Source: Lachnospiraceae bacterium
GTDB taxonomy: Bacteria > Bacillota > Clostridia > Lachnospirales > Lachnospiraceae
Length of the DNA: 64,000 nt
Direction of reading: 5' to 3'
Assembly (NCBI GenBank): GCA_017427775.1
Contig: JAFRSD010000041.1
Span: 1 to 64,000, forward strand
Shown: one piece after another, positions 43,815 through 53,026 of the stretch
Position numbering within the stretch: the first letter of the stretch is position 1
Layout: the number at the start of each line of letters is the position of its first letter
The notes under the pieces: model-generated
Database searches by the model: none
What the model was told of the DNA's origin: nothing
The model's input: the letters and a program-made list of their open reading frames with translations, nothing else
Translations under genes and position numbers: made by a program

Positions 43815-44552
43815 TTATTTCTTCTCTCCCGTGATCATCTCGAGAGAACGGCCGACACGATCCGCCTGATAACCGTAAAGCTTCTTCACATACTCTACAA
43901 GCGAGCCGGCCTCTTCCTCGATCTCCGAGACGGACTTGTCGCCGATGAGCTTTCCCTCATGCAACATTAACGCACGGTCGATGAAGCCTTCCACCTCCTC
44001 AATCAAATGCGTGGAAAGAATGATCGTCTCATTGGGCTCCAGAATTCCCAGCAAGACCTTGTAAAAGTCTTCCCGATTGAACAGGTCATATCCGACGAAC
44101 GGTTCATCAAGGAAAATATAATCCGCCCCCTGGCACAGTGCGAGGATGACTTCGATCTGGCTCTTCTGACCGGACGACAGATTCTTAATCGGTCGATATA
44201 CCGGAAACTCGAAGAATTCCGTCAGCCCGCGAAACCGATCCCTGCGAAACTTCGGAAAATGTGCCTCATAAAAGTCCGCATGCTCCATCGCCGTCATTTC
44301 CGGAAAGAAGCTGAACTCACATGTGCCGAAAGACATTTTTGCGATATTGCTGCGGTTAACCGGCTCTCCGTCAATGAGAATCTCCCCTTCATATCCGAGG
44401 AGTCCCAAGATGCATTTCATTAAGGTCGTCTTTCCTGCTCCGTTCTCACCGAACAAACCTATCACTTCACCCTGCCCGATTGACAGGCTGATATCCTTCA
44501 AAGCTTCGAGTACTCTTCCGTACCGCTTGCTGACATTTCTCAATTCGATCAT
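43815..44552 (-). CDS. ABC transporter ATP-binding protein
   Basis: A 245-residue ATPase with Walker A GENGAGKTT, signature LSSGQKSQ (variant of LSGGQ), Walker B YIFLDEPFVGYD and switch LSTHL. The N-terminus of GENGAGKTT and overall style resemble YtrB/CcmA-type ATPases for multi-helix permeases. The start ATG at 44552 has GGAGG 8 bases before it and overlaps the previous stop as ATGA. It is expected to pair with the two membrane proteins encoded upstream. Confidence 0.9.
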   Translation of the reverse strand: MIELRNVSKRYGRVLEALKDISLSIGQGEVIGLFGENGAGKTTLMKCILGLLGYEGEILIDGEPVNRSNIAKMSFGTCEFSFFPEMTAMEHADFYEAHFPKFRRDRFRGLTEFFEFPVYRPIKNLSSGQKSQIEVILALCQGADYIFLDEPFVGYDLFNREDFYKVLLGILEPNETIILSTHLIEEVEGFIDRALMLHEGKLIGDKSVSEIEEEAGSLVEYVKKLYGYQADRVGRSLEMITGEKK

Positions 44553-45178
44553 ACGAGCATCCTCCAAATAGCAATTTCAATTTGCTCCGGAATCCGATCC
44601 GGCGGTGTCATTTTAAGATATATGGTGTAAAACAATACTCCGAGACCGATGCAAAAAAGCACGCCGATCAGGAGTGCCGTGACCGGAATGAGCAGACACC
44701 GTCTGTGCATCTCCCACCTATCTGAAACACGTTTAATCAAGTATACAGCCTTTGACGGATGTTGAAAACTTCTGTAATTCAGCAGTACCTCAGTTACCAT
44801 CCAGAAGAAGAGCACCATTAAAAACAGAAACGCGCCTTTCGTCAAAGCCCCGAAATCCGCCATGATCCGTTCCACACGAACCCCGGTTTTCTCAAACGGA
44901 ACATCCGGGATTTCATATGTGTAACGAACATCCTCTACCCACACATTAATGAGAGTGTGCTCATAAAGAGTCATGCGCTCTCCGTCCGGAAAGGTCACGA
45001 TATATGCATGATCATTTTCCCGGTCCTTGTTAAGCCGTGAAAGGAACAATAACAAACTGTATAGGGCTAGCACGATCAGGCATCCGGCTATTCCGCAAAG
45101 AAACGCCCTTCGTAGCTTCGCATTGACCTGTCCCATCAAGCGGGGCGCATACCATTTGTCAGCAGTCAAATGTTTCAT
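44549..45178 (-). CDS. ABC transporter permease-like membrane protein
   Basis: A 209-residue protein with about four hydrophobic helices (about 27-47, 95-115, 160-190) and an extracytoplasmic loop of about 50 residues after the first. No named family recognised. Its place between another membrane protein and an ABC ATPase, with overlaps on both sides (20 bases and ATGA), points to a permease subunit or accessory. Confidence 0.65.
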   Translation of the reverse strand: MKHLTADKWYAPRLMGQVNAKLRRAFLCGIAGCLIVLALYSLLLFLSRLNKDRENDHAYIVTFPDGERMTLYEHTLINVWVEDVRYTYEIPDVPFEKTGVRVERIMADFGALTKGAFLFLMVLFFWMVTEVLLNYRSFQHPSKAVYLIKRVSDRWEMHRRCLLIPVTALLIGVLFCIGLGVLFYTIYLKMTPPDRIPEQIEIAIWRMLV

Positions 45179-45887
45179 CTTCGGATCTTTCCTTTCCGTT
45201 ATGAAGCTTTCTGAAGCAGAGTATTACCGAAACCACAACCGCTACGGCGACAACTGCTGTGAATATCCAATTTTCTTCCCGGATAAAACCGATTGTCAAT
45301 ACTCCCAGAACAAATCCAAGTATGGATGCATGAAGAATCTTCCTTCCGCGGACCATGGACAGGCAAGCGCATAAGAAGCCTCCGCAGATCACGTAGAATA
45401 ACCCGTATAACCATCCCCGGATATCGGAAAGCGGAAGCACGCGGCAATAAAAGTGTTTCGTGTATAGGCCGTAGATCACATCGACCGTCCCATACTTGCT
45501 CCATGGCGAACCGCTGTAAATAAGACCTGCCGTTCCGACCGTGATGATTTCCATCATCCAAAGCATCAGCAGAAACAGAATGCATGCGACGATATCCCAG
45601 AGGAACACCTTTCTTTCGGAAATCTGCAGCCGTTCCAGCAGATATCTCTTTTGGGTGTTTTTGAGAAACAGACCCGCACACGCCAGCACAATCACAAGCG
45701 AGGCGATTCCGAAGACCACGATAAATACGACGTGTCCTTTTCCGAACCGGAAGGATACCGTCTTCTTCGCTGCCGTATAGACAAAGAATACAGCCCATGA
45801 GATAACCGGCATGGCAATCAACGTGATCAATACCCATTTCATCTTCAGGCGTAATAAAAGCGCCAGCACCGACAAATTCTTCTTCAT
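45159..45887 (-). CDS. ABC transporter permease-like membrane protein
   Basis: A 242-residue protein with about six hydrophobic helices (for example KWVLITLIAMPVISWAVFFV, VVFGIASLVIVLACAGLFL, ILFLLMLWMMEIITVGTAGL). ATG at 45887 follows GGGAGG by 5 bases; the frame also opens at an upstream GTG overlapping the gntR stop. It is probably the main permease of this YtrA-type operon. The substrate is unknown. Confidence 0.7.
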   Translation of the reverse strand: MKKNLSVLALLLRLKMKWVLITLIAMPVISWAVFFVYTAAKKTVSFRFGKGHVVFIVVFGIASLVIVLACAGLFLKNTQKRYLLERLQISERKVFLWDIVACILFLLMLWMMEIITVGTAGLIYSGSPWSKYGTVDVIYGLYTKHFYCRVLPLSDIRGWLYGLFYVICGGFLCACLSMVRGRKILHASILGFVLGVLTIGFIREENWIFTAVVAVAVVVSVILCFRKLHNGKERSEDETFDC

Positions 45888-45898
45888 CTCTTCCTCCC

Positions 45899-46294
45899 TC
45901 ACTCTTCATCCCAGTATTGACCGATCAGCCGGATGGCTTCCTCGCGGCTGATTCCCATCTGCCGAAGCGCCCCGGTGATGCTTCGGATATCTTCCCGAAG
46001 CAGGTTCTCACGAAGCTTCCTGATCTTCTCTTCATCTATCTTCATGACGCTTTTTGCGCCGGCCTGTGACTCAATCAAATCCTCTTCCTCCAACAAGTGA
46101 AATGCTTTCTGCACCGTGTTCGGGTTGATCCCGAGAAGTGCCGAAAGGACGCGGCGCGACGGCAGTTCGTCGCCGTCCCGTATCGTCCCGGCAACTGCCC
46201 CGCGTTCTATGTACAGAAGGATTTGCTGATAAATCGGCGTTCCGTCAGTCGGTTTAAATGCGTCAAATGAAATCATAAGCGTTATCCGTTTCAT
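45899..46294 (-). CDS. GntR family transcriptional regulator, YtrA subfamily
   Basis: A 131-residue regulator with an N-terminal winged helix (about 15-80): YQQILLYIERGAVAGTIRDGDELPSRR, then GINPNTVQKAFHLLEEEDLIES. The short C-terminal helical part without a ligand domain is typical of the YtrA subfamily, which controls linked ABC transporters. It probably represses its own operon by binding the palindrome at 46302-46319. The start is uncertain between ATG 46294 and ATG 46276; neither has a strong ribosome site. Confidence 0.9.
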   Translation of the reverse strand: MKRITLMISFDAFKPTDGTPIYQQILLYIERGAVAGTIRDGDELPSRRVLSALLGINPNTVQKAFHLLEEEDLIESQAGAKSVMKIDEEKIRKLRENLLREDIRSITGALRQMGISREEAIRLIGQYWDEE

Positions 46295-46301
46295 CGAAAC
46301 T

Positions 46302-46319
46302 GTATTAACCGTGTAATAC
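46302..46319. promoter_or_regulatory. Probable GntR/YtrA operator (GTATTA-N6-TAATAC)
   Basis: A perfect inverted repeat with 6-bp arms just downstream of the predicted start site of the operon, placed for repression. A second inverted pair, CTGTA/TACAG, flanks the -10 box at 46327-46347. Confidence 0.55.
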
Positions 46320-46330
46320 GGTTTGACTGT

Positions 46331-46359
46331 ATTATATGGCTAGTACAGTTGGTTGTCAA
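46331..46359 (-). promoter_or_regulatory. Perfect consensus promoter of the GntR-ABC operon
   Basis: Minus strand -35 TTGACA (46354-46359), 17-base spacer, -10 TATAAT (46331-46336), with no mismatches. Such a strong promoter makes sense only if tightly repressed. Confidence 0.85.
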
Positions 46360-46482
46360 GAGGATTTTTTATATTTCACATTAGCATTCTTTTTTCTCTC
46401 TTTTGCCTTCTTGCATCCTCGCTGCACCGCCCACTATTCTTTTTTAGCTTCCGGGCGGTGCAACCACTCACTTTTTCCCATA

Positions 46483-46520
46483 CAAAAATCGCCGGAAGCA
46501 CACGCCTCCGGCGATTTTCA
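46483..46520 (-). terminator. Terminator of the ZIP transporter gene
   Basis: AAAATCGCCGGA pairs with TCCGGCGATTTT, followed by TTTG on the minus strand, about 45 bases after the stop at 46564. Confidence 0.85.
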
Positions 46521-46563
46521 ATCATCTTATCATGTTTCTCCCAAAAGCTAAGCTATGCGAATC

Positions 46564-47349
46564 TCACCCGAGCGCCACGTCAAGCGCCATCATCAACGTA
46601 AATCCGAACGAGAACATCAATACTCCGATGTTCGTGTGCTCTCCCGCTGACATTTCGGGTATCAATTCTTCCACGACGACATACATCATGGCGCCGGCCG
46701 CGAAGCTCAAAAGGTACGGCATTGCGGGAACCAGAAGTCCCGCAGCGAGAATCGTCAGAAACCCAAAGATTGGTTCCACCGCGCCCGACAGGGCACCGTC
46801 CTTAAACGCACTGAGGCGGCTCTTTCCGTTTGCGTGAAGAGGCATCGAAATGATAGCTCCTTCCGGGAAATTCTGAATCGCGATACCGATGGAAAGAGCA
46901 AGCGCTCCGCCGACGGTAATCGTCGCATTGTCTGCGAGAAAGCCTGCATATACGACGCCGACCGCCATGCCTTCGGGGATGTTGTGAAGTGTTACCGCTA
47001 GCACCATCATCGTTGTCTTCTGCAAACGGCTCTTCACGCCCTCAGGCTTGTCACTGTCCATATGTAAGTGCGGGATTACCGAGTCAAGGAACAGAAGGAG
47101 CAGTACGCCGAGCCAGAAGCCGACGACGGCCGGGACAAATGCCCACTTGCCCATCTTCTCCGACTGGTCCATCGCAGGCATCAGAAGGCTCCAGATCGAA
47201 GCCGCAACCATAACGCCTGCGGCAAATCCGGTGAGCGCCCGCTGCACCTTTTCATTGAGCTGCCCGCGCATGAAGAACACGCAGGCGGCGCCCCCCGCCG
47301 TACCGGCGAAAGGAATCAATAAACCGAGAATTACATCTTTCGTAAACAT
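46564..47349 (-). CDS. ZIP family divalent metal transporter
   Basis: A 261-residue membrane protein with about eight helices. The metal site motifs of the GufA-type ZIP branch are present in helices 4 and 5: LHNIPEGMA and QNFPEGA. A His-containing loop (SVIPHLHMDSD) follows the third helix. It would import zinc or another divalent metal. GGAAGG precedes ATG. It follows a P-type ATPase remnant and is closed by a terminator. Confidence 0.92.
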   Translation of the reverse strand: MFTKDVILGLLIPFAGTAGGAACVFFMRGQLNEKVQRALTGFAAGVMVAASIWSLLMPAMDQSEKMGKWAFVPAVVGFWLGVLLLLFLDSVIPHLHMDSDKPEGVKSRLQKTTMMVLAVTLHNIPEGMAVGVVYAGFLADNATITVGGALALSIGIAIQNFPEGAIISMPLHANGKSRLSAFKDGALSGAVEPIFGFLTILAAGLLVPAMPYLLSFAAGAMMYVVVEELIPEMSAGEHTNIGVLMFSFGFTLMMALDVALG

Positions 47350-47364
47350 AGGGTTCCTTCCGTA

Positions 47365-47918
47365 TTACAGTTTCTTCCCGTCCTTTAAGAGATTGGTCAT
47401 ACAGTCCGTTCCGAGAAGAATCGTCGAAGTATTATGCATCAGTGCAGATGTTGCCGGCGGCAATGTACCGAGCGCGCCGAACAGGATCAACGCCCCGTTA
47501 AATCCTATAACAAACCGGTAATTTCTGTCAATCCGTTTCATCAGTCCCGCGGCAAGCTTTCGAAGAATAACCAGTTCACGCAAATCCTCCGCCGCAATCG
47601 TAATGTCCGCGACTTCCCTTGCGATATTGGCCCCGCTTCCGATGCCTCCGGCCGTAGCGGATCAAATATACCGATTGCCACAGCCAGTTTCCCGGCGATT
47701 GCCAGATACAGCCAGGTGCAGCTCGGATCAAGCGCCCTGAACTTTTCCTTTTCCGTCTCGGGGACCTGCACATTTTCATCTTCGAAAACGAAATGCCGGC
47801 TTCCGATGACCGCGCGCTTTCCGTCAATCATCGTCGCGATTCCGTGTGCCACCACGTACTCGACTTCGCTGTACATCTCCGTATGGTGAAGCTTACAATC
47901 TCCTTCTTCTTTTATTCT
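47365..47918 (-). pseudogene. Remnant of a heavy-metal P-type ATPase with internal deletion and frameshift
   Basis: Two out-of-phase pieces of one P-type ATPase are present. The first (from about 47918 to 47650) encodes HTEMYSEVEYVVAHGI, a GKRAVIGSRHFVFEDE stretch and AIGIFDPLRPE. In another frame the second (about 47660 to 47365) encodes SGANIAREVADITI, then LMKRIDRNYRFVIGFNGALI and PATSALMHNTST, the C-terminal helices of CadA/ZntA-type pumps. The phosphorylation-domain hinge between them is missing, as is everything N-terminal to the ATP-binding domain, including the DKTGT site. It cannot make a working pump. It lies between the HMA protein and ZIP genes. Confidence 0.85.
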
Positions 47919-47942
47919 TTACCCGCATAACGGATTAAAGTC

Positions 47943-48320
47943 CTATTGGATTCTTTCGACCGAAAGCACGGTATAGCCTGCTTCGGCGATAACCGCCGTA
48001 AGCTCCTGCTCCGTCGCCTCGCTCTTTCTTAAAAGGGTTACTTCCTTCTTCCCTACATCTGCCGTGCCCCAGCTGCCTTCCATGGAATTCAGCGCGTTTT
48101 CCACTCTTCTCGCGCAGTTCGCGCAGTGCATTCCGTCCACCTTAAGCCGGTATACGAAGGGATAGGAAGCCTTGTTCCGGTCCTTCACCTTTACCTTCTT
48201 CGGCGGCGGGGTCTTCGACCCGCAACATGAGGAGCCGTAACGGATTCTTCTGACCGTTCCGTAGATCGCTAACGCAACAATTCCCAATAAAACAATGATT
48301 ACAACCGTGTCTCCCATCAT
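47943..48320 (-). CDS. Membrane-anchored heavy-metal-associated (HMA) domain protein
   Basis: A 125-residue protein with one N-terminal helix (about 5-22), a Cys segment (YGSSCCGSK, about 28-36) like that in FeoB-associated small proteins, a basic linker, and an HMA domain (about 55-123) with the metal-binding GMHCANC. It probably binds Cu, Zn or a similar ion at the inner membrane face and may have served the now broken P-type ATPase next to it. GGGAGG precedes tandem ATGs. It is the last intact gene of the ECF/exporter gene run. Confidence 0.85.
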   Translation of the reverse strand: MMGDTVVIIVLLGIVALAIYGTVRRIRYGSSCCGSKTPPPKKVKVKDRNKASYPFVYRLKVDGMHCANCARRVENALNSMEGSWGTADVGKKEVTLLRKSEATEQELTAVIAEAGYTVLSVERIQ

Positions 48321-48356
48321 GACACCTCCCTGATAAGATCCCGTTCGTACAAATCT

Positions 48357-48980
48357 TCATTTCCTTGCCACAACCGTAATCCACGGCTTGCTCTTATGAT
48401 GATAAGCTTTTATCTTTGAAAAACCCGCTTCCGTGAGTGCCGCGGCGATTTCATCAACCGTGTGGCACTTCATTCCTTCAATAATCTTTTCAAACTTCAG
48501 AGCGCCCTCGTCGGTGCCGTCGGATTCATTGACAATCATGAAGATTCCGCCCGGCTTCAATACTCCCGCTACCTGTGAGAAGCACTTTACAAGACCGGGC
48601 CAGAAGTAAATCGTTTCAAATGCGGTTGCAAGTTCGTAGCTTTCCTTCGGCAGCGTAAGCACCGAAACATCGCCCTGTTTCACCTCGCAGCGTCCGCTTG
48701 CAATGGCTTCTTTGTTGTATCCGGAGGCTTTCGCAACAGACACCTCAGAATAATCAATTGCCGTCATCTTCGCCCTCGGAAATCTTTTCAGCAATTCTGC
48801 AGCATTTCTTCCACCGCCGCACCCGACATCCAACATCTTCTCCGGTTCCGTCTGCGGCAAATGTGACATGCCCCAGTCCGCCATCTTCGCATGACCGCTG
48901 TTCATGCCGTTGACCATCATTTTTCCTAAGAATCCTTCCGGTTTACGGGTCTGACTCACAAATTTTTTGAAAAGTCCCAT
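48357..48980 (-). CDS. Class I SAM-dependent methyltransferase
   Basis: A 207-residue cytoplasmic protein with the SAM-binding motif I LDVGCGGGRNAAELL, motif II acidic AIDYSEVSV and a later VLKPGGIFMIVNE. The substrate is unknown; UbiE-like small-molecule methyltransferases look similar. ATG at 48980 follows GGAGG by 6 bases and overlaps the end of the kinase gene. Being in an operon with transporters and a shikimate-kinase-like gene, it may modify a transported metabolite (inference). Confidence 0.85.
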   Translation of the reverse strand: MGLFKKFVSQTRKPEGFLGKMMVNGMNSGHAKMADWGMSHLPQTEPEKMLDVGCGGGRNAAELLKRFPRAKMTAIDYSEVSVAKASGYNKEAIASGRCEVKQGDVSVLTLPKESYELATAFETIYFWPGLVKCFSQVAGVLKPGGIFMIVNESDGTDEGALKFEKIIEGMKCHTVDEIAAALTEAGFSKIKAYHHKSKPWITVVARK

Positions 48981-49510
48981 CACAAACCTCCATTCAAAAC
49001 ACCAACTATCATCCGCACGGTATCTTCAACAGCGCCCTTTTCACACAGAACAATGTCTGAGTACTTCTCGTAAAGCGCACAGCGCTCGTCGTACATCTCC
49101 TTAAGAGTCTCTCCGTTTCGGAGTATTACGCCGCGTTTTCTTAAGTCTCCGAGCCGCTTTCGCATCTTCCCGAAGCTGACTTTCAGATATATGATCATCG
49201 CATTTTCCTTAAGATGCTTCATCGCGGCATCACTGTACACGACGCTTCCGCCTGTGGCGATTACCGTGTGCCTTGCGGAAATCGAAAGGACCGCCCGCTC
49301 TTCTTTTTTGAGAAAAGGTTCAATCCCTTTCGCTTCGATAATATCCCGCAGCTGGCAACCTTCCCTTTGCTGAAGAACGATATCGGTATCGACGAAATCC
49401 ATGGCGAGCAGCTTCGCGAGAATCACGCCGGCGGTGCTCTTTCCAGAAGCCGGCATTCCGATCAGGACGATGTTCTGTTTCATGTAATCGAATTTCTCTG
49501 CTTTGCTCAC
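48980..49510 (-). CDS. Shikimate kinase-like P-loop kinase
   Basis: A 176-residue P-loop kinase with Walker A GMPASGKST, DTD after strand 2, ATGGSVV and a lid ending with a YEKYSDIVL segment, as in shikimate kinases. The FRxxE substrate motif reads FLKKEE, so the key Arg is not in its usual place, and the substrate could differ from shikimate. No other aromatic pathway gene is near. The start codon is GTG (49510) with GGGAG 8 bases upstream; an internal ATG at 49483 lacks a site. Confidence 0.8.
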   Translation of the reverse strand: MSKAEKFDYMKQNIVLIGMPASGKSTAGVILAKLLAMDFVDTDIVLQQREGCQLRDIIEAKGIEPFLKKEERAVLSISARHTVIATGGSVVYSDAAMKHLKENAMIIYLKVSFGKMRKRLGDLRKRGVILRNGETLKEMYDERCALYEKYSDIVLCEKGAVEDTVRMIVGVLNGGL

Positions 49511-49525
49511 AATTGATACTCCCTT

Positions 49526-51247
49526 TCACGCCGTCTGCAATTCCACCATACGCGCATAGATACCGCCTGCTGCCATCAGGTAATCATGGGTTCCCTGCTC
49601 TGCAATCTTTCCGTCTGTGATCACAAGAATCTGATCCGCATCGCGGATGGTCTTTAAGCGGTGCGCAATAACCAGAAGCGTCTTATTGCGGCACAGTTCC
49701 GAAATGGCTTCCTGGATTGCTCTTTCGTTGTCGGCGTCCACGCTGGCGGTAGCCTCGTCGAGGATGACAATCGGCGCATCCTTCAGAATGCATCTCGCAA
49801 TGGAGATGCGCTGCTGCTCGCCGCCCGAAAGCGATGCGCCGCCCTCTCCGATTACCGTATCGAAGCCTTGCGGAAGCTGCATGATGAAATCATAACAGCG
49901 CGCCTTCTTCGCTGCCTCCTCGACTTCCTCGCGGCTCGCGTTGGGCTTTGCCATCGCGATATTGTTATATACGGTGTCCTGAAACAGATACACTCTTTGA
50001 AATACCATTCCGATATGATCCATCAGCTGACCCATCGGAACTGTCCGAACGTCTCTTCCTTTCACCAGGATGCTTCCGGCCTGCACGTCCCAGAAGCGGG
50101 CAAGAAGGGATGCAACCGTTGATTTGCCTCCGCCCGACGGACCGACAAGCGCGGTCATGCTGCCTTTTTTAATGGTAAATGACACGTCATGCAATACTGT
50201 CTTATCGGTGTAGCCGAAGGAAACATGCTCGTATTCGATTTCCGGCGAGCTGTTTGCTTCCTCGATGGCAAATGTGCCCTCGTCCGGCATTTCCCGCGCA
50301 CTCATGACTTCTTCGATCCGGTCAAGGCTCGCTTCGGTCACGGTAAGCCGTGCCATTTGTCCGTAATAACTCTTGATTGCAATGAACATATCGAACAGGA
50401 ACAGAGCCATGCCGACCATATAGATATCGGAGATTTCACCGCTGTTATGAAGAAATGCCGCAAGCGCAAGCACCAGAGACGTTCCGATGCCGAAGCAGAG
50501 ATTAAGTGCGCGAGACCACGGCGTATAGTCAACCTCAAAGGAAATGCTGTCCTTGCAGCTCTTCTCGAATTCCTCCGTAAGGCGTTTGGAGCGCTCGCCG
50601 AGAAGGTTATAGGATTTGACGATGCCGATTCCTTCCGCAAAGTCAAGTACCTCTTCCGTGAGAGCCTCGCTGCACTCCTGCTTTGTTTTCGAGTGTGCAA
50701 GTGTATTCTTCAGCATTCCGTTTCCGATCAGAACGAAGATACCCGTAACGGCTAGGGAAAGGATGCCGAGGCGCCAGTCCATAAAGAACATCATCGTAAC
50801 CATCAAAGCCTGGGAGATCAGGAACGATACAAGTTCCGAAAGGACACCCATGCAGTTTTCTTCGATAAATACCATATCGGTGGCAAGTACGGAACTGATC
50901 TTTCCGATATTGCCTTCGGTGTAATAGCCCATCGGAAGCTTTCTAAGATGATTGCCGAGCTGCATGCGCATATCGGCGAAAACCTTATAGCCTGCGCCAG
51001 ACTGCAGGACGTTGTTGACGTGTTCAAAAACAATTGTCAGGATTACGCTTACGATCATTGCGATTCCGACATAGAGACACTTCATTTTCGTCATGGTTCC
51101 TTCCATGAAAGCGCTGACGGTTAAAAAGCACAGAATCAGCGGTGCCTTCATCGCAATTCCCTTTAAGAAGGAGAAAATGTAGGCCGCGCGAATGCGGTTT
51201 TTATATTTTCCCGTAGCGGAAACAATCCGATGTAATATCCGTATCAT
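49526..51247 (-). CDS. ABC half-transporter (fused membrane and ATPase), pair 1 second member
   Basis: A 573-residue exporter-fold ABC protein: six helices (about 15-310) and an ATPase (about 330-570) with [29 protein letters not shown] and the switch IAHRL. Its ATG overlaps the previous stop by one base (TAATG), so it forms a heterodimer with the product of 51247-52986. Exporter-fold pairs next to ECF genes recall the IrtAB/YbtPQ siderophore importers; direction is not determined by sequence. Confidence 0.9.
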   Translation of the reverse strand: MIRILHRIVSATGKYKNRIRAAYIFSFLKGIAMKAPLILCFLTVSAFMEGTMTKMKCLYVGIAMIVSVILTIVFEHVNNVLQSGAGYKVFADMRMQLGNHLRKLPMGYYTEGNIGKISSVLATDMVFIEENCMGVLSELVSFLISQALMVTMMFFMDWRLGILSLAVTGIFVLIGNGMLKNTLAHSKTKQECSEALTEEVLDFAEGIGIVKSYNLLGERSKRLTEEFEKSCKDSISFEVDYTPWSRALNLCFGIGTSLVLALAAFLHNSGEISDIYMVGMALFLFDMFIAIKSYYGQMARLTVTEASLDRIEEVMSAREMPDEGTFAIEEANSSPEIEYEHVSFGYTDKTVLHDVSFTIKKGSMTALVGPSGGGKSTVASLLARFWDVQAGSILVKGRDVRTVPMGQLMDHIGMVFQRVYLFQDTVYNNIAMAKPNASREEVEEAAKKARCYDFIMQLPQGFDTVIGEGGASLSGGEQQRISIARCILKDAPIVILDEATASVDADNERAIQEAISELCRNKTLLVIAHRLKTIRDADQILVITDGKIAEQGTHDYLMAAGGIYARMVELQTA

Positions 51248-52986
51248 TATGCCTGCACCTCCTTAATCCGCCAGGTTGCCGCACCGACTGAAGCATTCCA
51301 GAGTTTCTCGTATTCACTGCAATCTTTAAGCAGCTTCTCATGCGTTCCGGACGCGATACAGCTGCCTTCCTTCATGACGCAGATACGGTCCGCGTTTTTA
51401 ATGGTGGAAAGCCGGTGTGCGATGACCAGAACCGTTTTCTCTTTCACAATCTCATCTAAAGCCGCGTTCATCTTCTCCTCATTCTCGGGATCCATGAACG
51501 CCGTGGCTTCATCAAGAACAATGATCGGCGCATTCTTTAAGATGGCTCTTGCCAGACTGATACGCTGGCGCTCACCACCCGACAGCTGCTTTCCGCTGTC
51601 ACCGGCCTGGGAATCGATTCCCTTCGGAAGTCTTGTAAGAAACTCGTCGCACTGTGCACGGCTTGCCGCGGCAAGTACCTGTTCTCTCGTGGCGTTCGGA
51701 TTACCGATCAGAATGTTTTCATAGAGCGTAGTGTTAAACAGGAACTGCTCCTGCGAGACAAATGCCACCTGTCCGTTCAGTGCCTCTAACGTCATATCGG
51801 TAATGTCCTGTCCGCCGATCCGGATAGCTCCGCTTCCGAGGTCGTAGTAATGAACAAGAAGTTTAGCAAGCGTCGACTTTCCGCTTCCGGACTCTCCTAC
51901 AAGCGCTGTCGTCGTACCCTGCTTAAGTGTCAGGGAAACGCCGCTCAACACTTCCTTCTCTGCGTATGCAAAATGCACATCGTCAAATACCACGTCATGA
52001 TTCTCACCGCGGAATGCCGCATTGCCCGTCTTAAGCGGCTCGTGTTCCATCATTTTCTCAAGTTCCGCAATCTTATAGCTTAACTGCGGGAATTTGCCGG
52101 CGAAATTGAGTGCCTTCAGTACCGACGGTCCTACGGCAAACGACATGCAAAGAACCAATATAAGCTTATCTAACGAAACCGCGCCCGCAATGACCCATAA
52201 AGATCCCATCGGAAGGATCAGTAGGGCGAGACACGGTAATACGCCTGCATATGTTGCCATCCACGGCCAGCAGACGCGGTACCAATCTAACGTAAAGTCG
52301 CGGTATCGGCGTACCATTTCCCCGAAACGGCGGTAGGAATCGCCGTCCTTATTGAAAACCTTCACGACCTCCATACCGTTGACATACTCGATAATCGTGT
52401 TGTTCATCCCGGCTGCCGCCTCGTAGTAAGCTCCCATCTTCGACATGCCGGACTTCATCATCATTCCCATAGCGAGCATACCAATGACCAAAGGAATCAG
52501 TGAAAGCAGCCCGAGACGCCAGTCCGTAATAAACATCAGAAGGATAACGAGTATGGGGATAAATATATTGGCAATTCCTTCCGGTATCGCGTGGGCAAGG
52601 AGCAACTCTACCTGGTCGATATCGTCGGTGAAAACCTTCTTGATCCGTCCGGTTCCCAGTTCGCGGATGCTTCCGAGTGGCTGCCTTTCAAGTTTCCCCT
52701 GCAGGGATACCCGCAGATTCTTCAGAGTGTTGTAAGCGCTGATATGGGAAAATACCAATCCCTGCGTGTATAAAACCGCATAAAGGATTTCGCAGACGGC
52801 AATCGCAATCACACGGATTATGACATCCCGGGTTTCAATGCTCTCGCCTCTTGTCAAAGGAGAAATAATGCCATACAGGAAATAATACGGCAGGATGCTG
52901 CAGATAATTCCGACAGCCATCAGAATTACAGCTCCGACCGTGTATTTTTTGTATTTGCCGATATAGGGTGCAACACGTTTAAACAT
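51247..52986 (-). CDS. ABC half-transporter (fused membrane and ATPase), pair 1 first member
   Basis: A 579-residue exporter-fold ABC protein with six helices (about 15-300) and an ATPase (about 335-575): GESGSGKST, LSGGERQR, IIVLDEATAFMD, IAHRLST. The first membrane half has TRGESIETRDVIIRV-type loops and no extra domain. AAAGGAC precedes ATG. It follows the ECF ATPase gene by 40 bases in the same operon and is followed without a gap by its partner. Confidence 0.9.
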   Translation of the reverse strand: MFKRVAPYIGKYKKYTVGAVILMAVGIICSILPYYFLYGIISPLTRGESIETRDVIIRVIAIAVCEILYAVLYTQGLVFSHISAYNTLKNLRVSLQGKLERQPLGSIRELGTGRIKKVFTDDIDQVELLLAHAIPEGIANIFIPILVILLMFITDWRLGLLSLIPLVIGMLAMGMMMKSGMSKMGAYYEAAAGMNNTIIEYVNGMEVVKVFNKDGDSYRRFGEMVRRYRDFTLDWYRVCWPWMATYAGVLPCLALLILPMGSLWVIAGAVSLDKLILVLCMSFAVGPSVLKALNFAGKFPQLSYKIAELEKMMEHEPLKTGNAAFRGENHDVVFDDVHFAYAEKEVLSGVSLTLKQGTTTALVGESGSGKSTLAKLLVHYYDLGSGAIRIGGQDITDMTLEALNGQVAFVSQEQFLFNTTLYENILIGNPNATREQVLAAASRAQCDEFLTRLPKGIDSQAGDSGKQLSGGERQRISLARAILKNAPIIVLDEATAFMDPENEEKMNAALDEIVKEKTVLVIAHRLSTIKNADRICVMKEGSCIASGTHEKLLKDCSEYEKLWNASVGAATWRIKEVQA

Positions 52987-53026
52987 AGCATGTCCTTTCT
53001 GTTGTATCTATAAAACAATGATTCTA

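Noticed and set aside
45199-45909. A 236-codon minus-strand frame overlapping the permease gene at 45159-45887
   Set aside because: It is rich in Arg, Cys and His with no membrane helices, while the other frame has six clean helices, a good ribosome site and operon overlaps.
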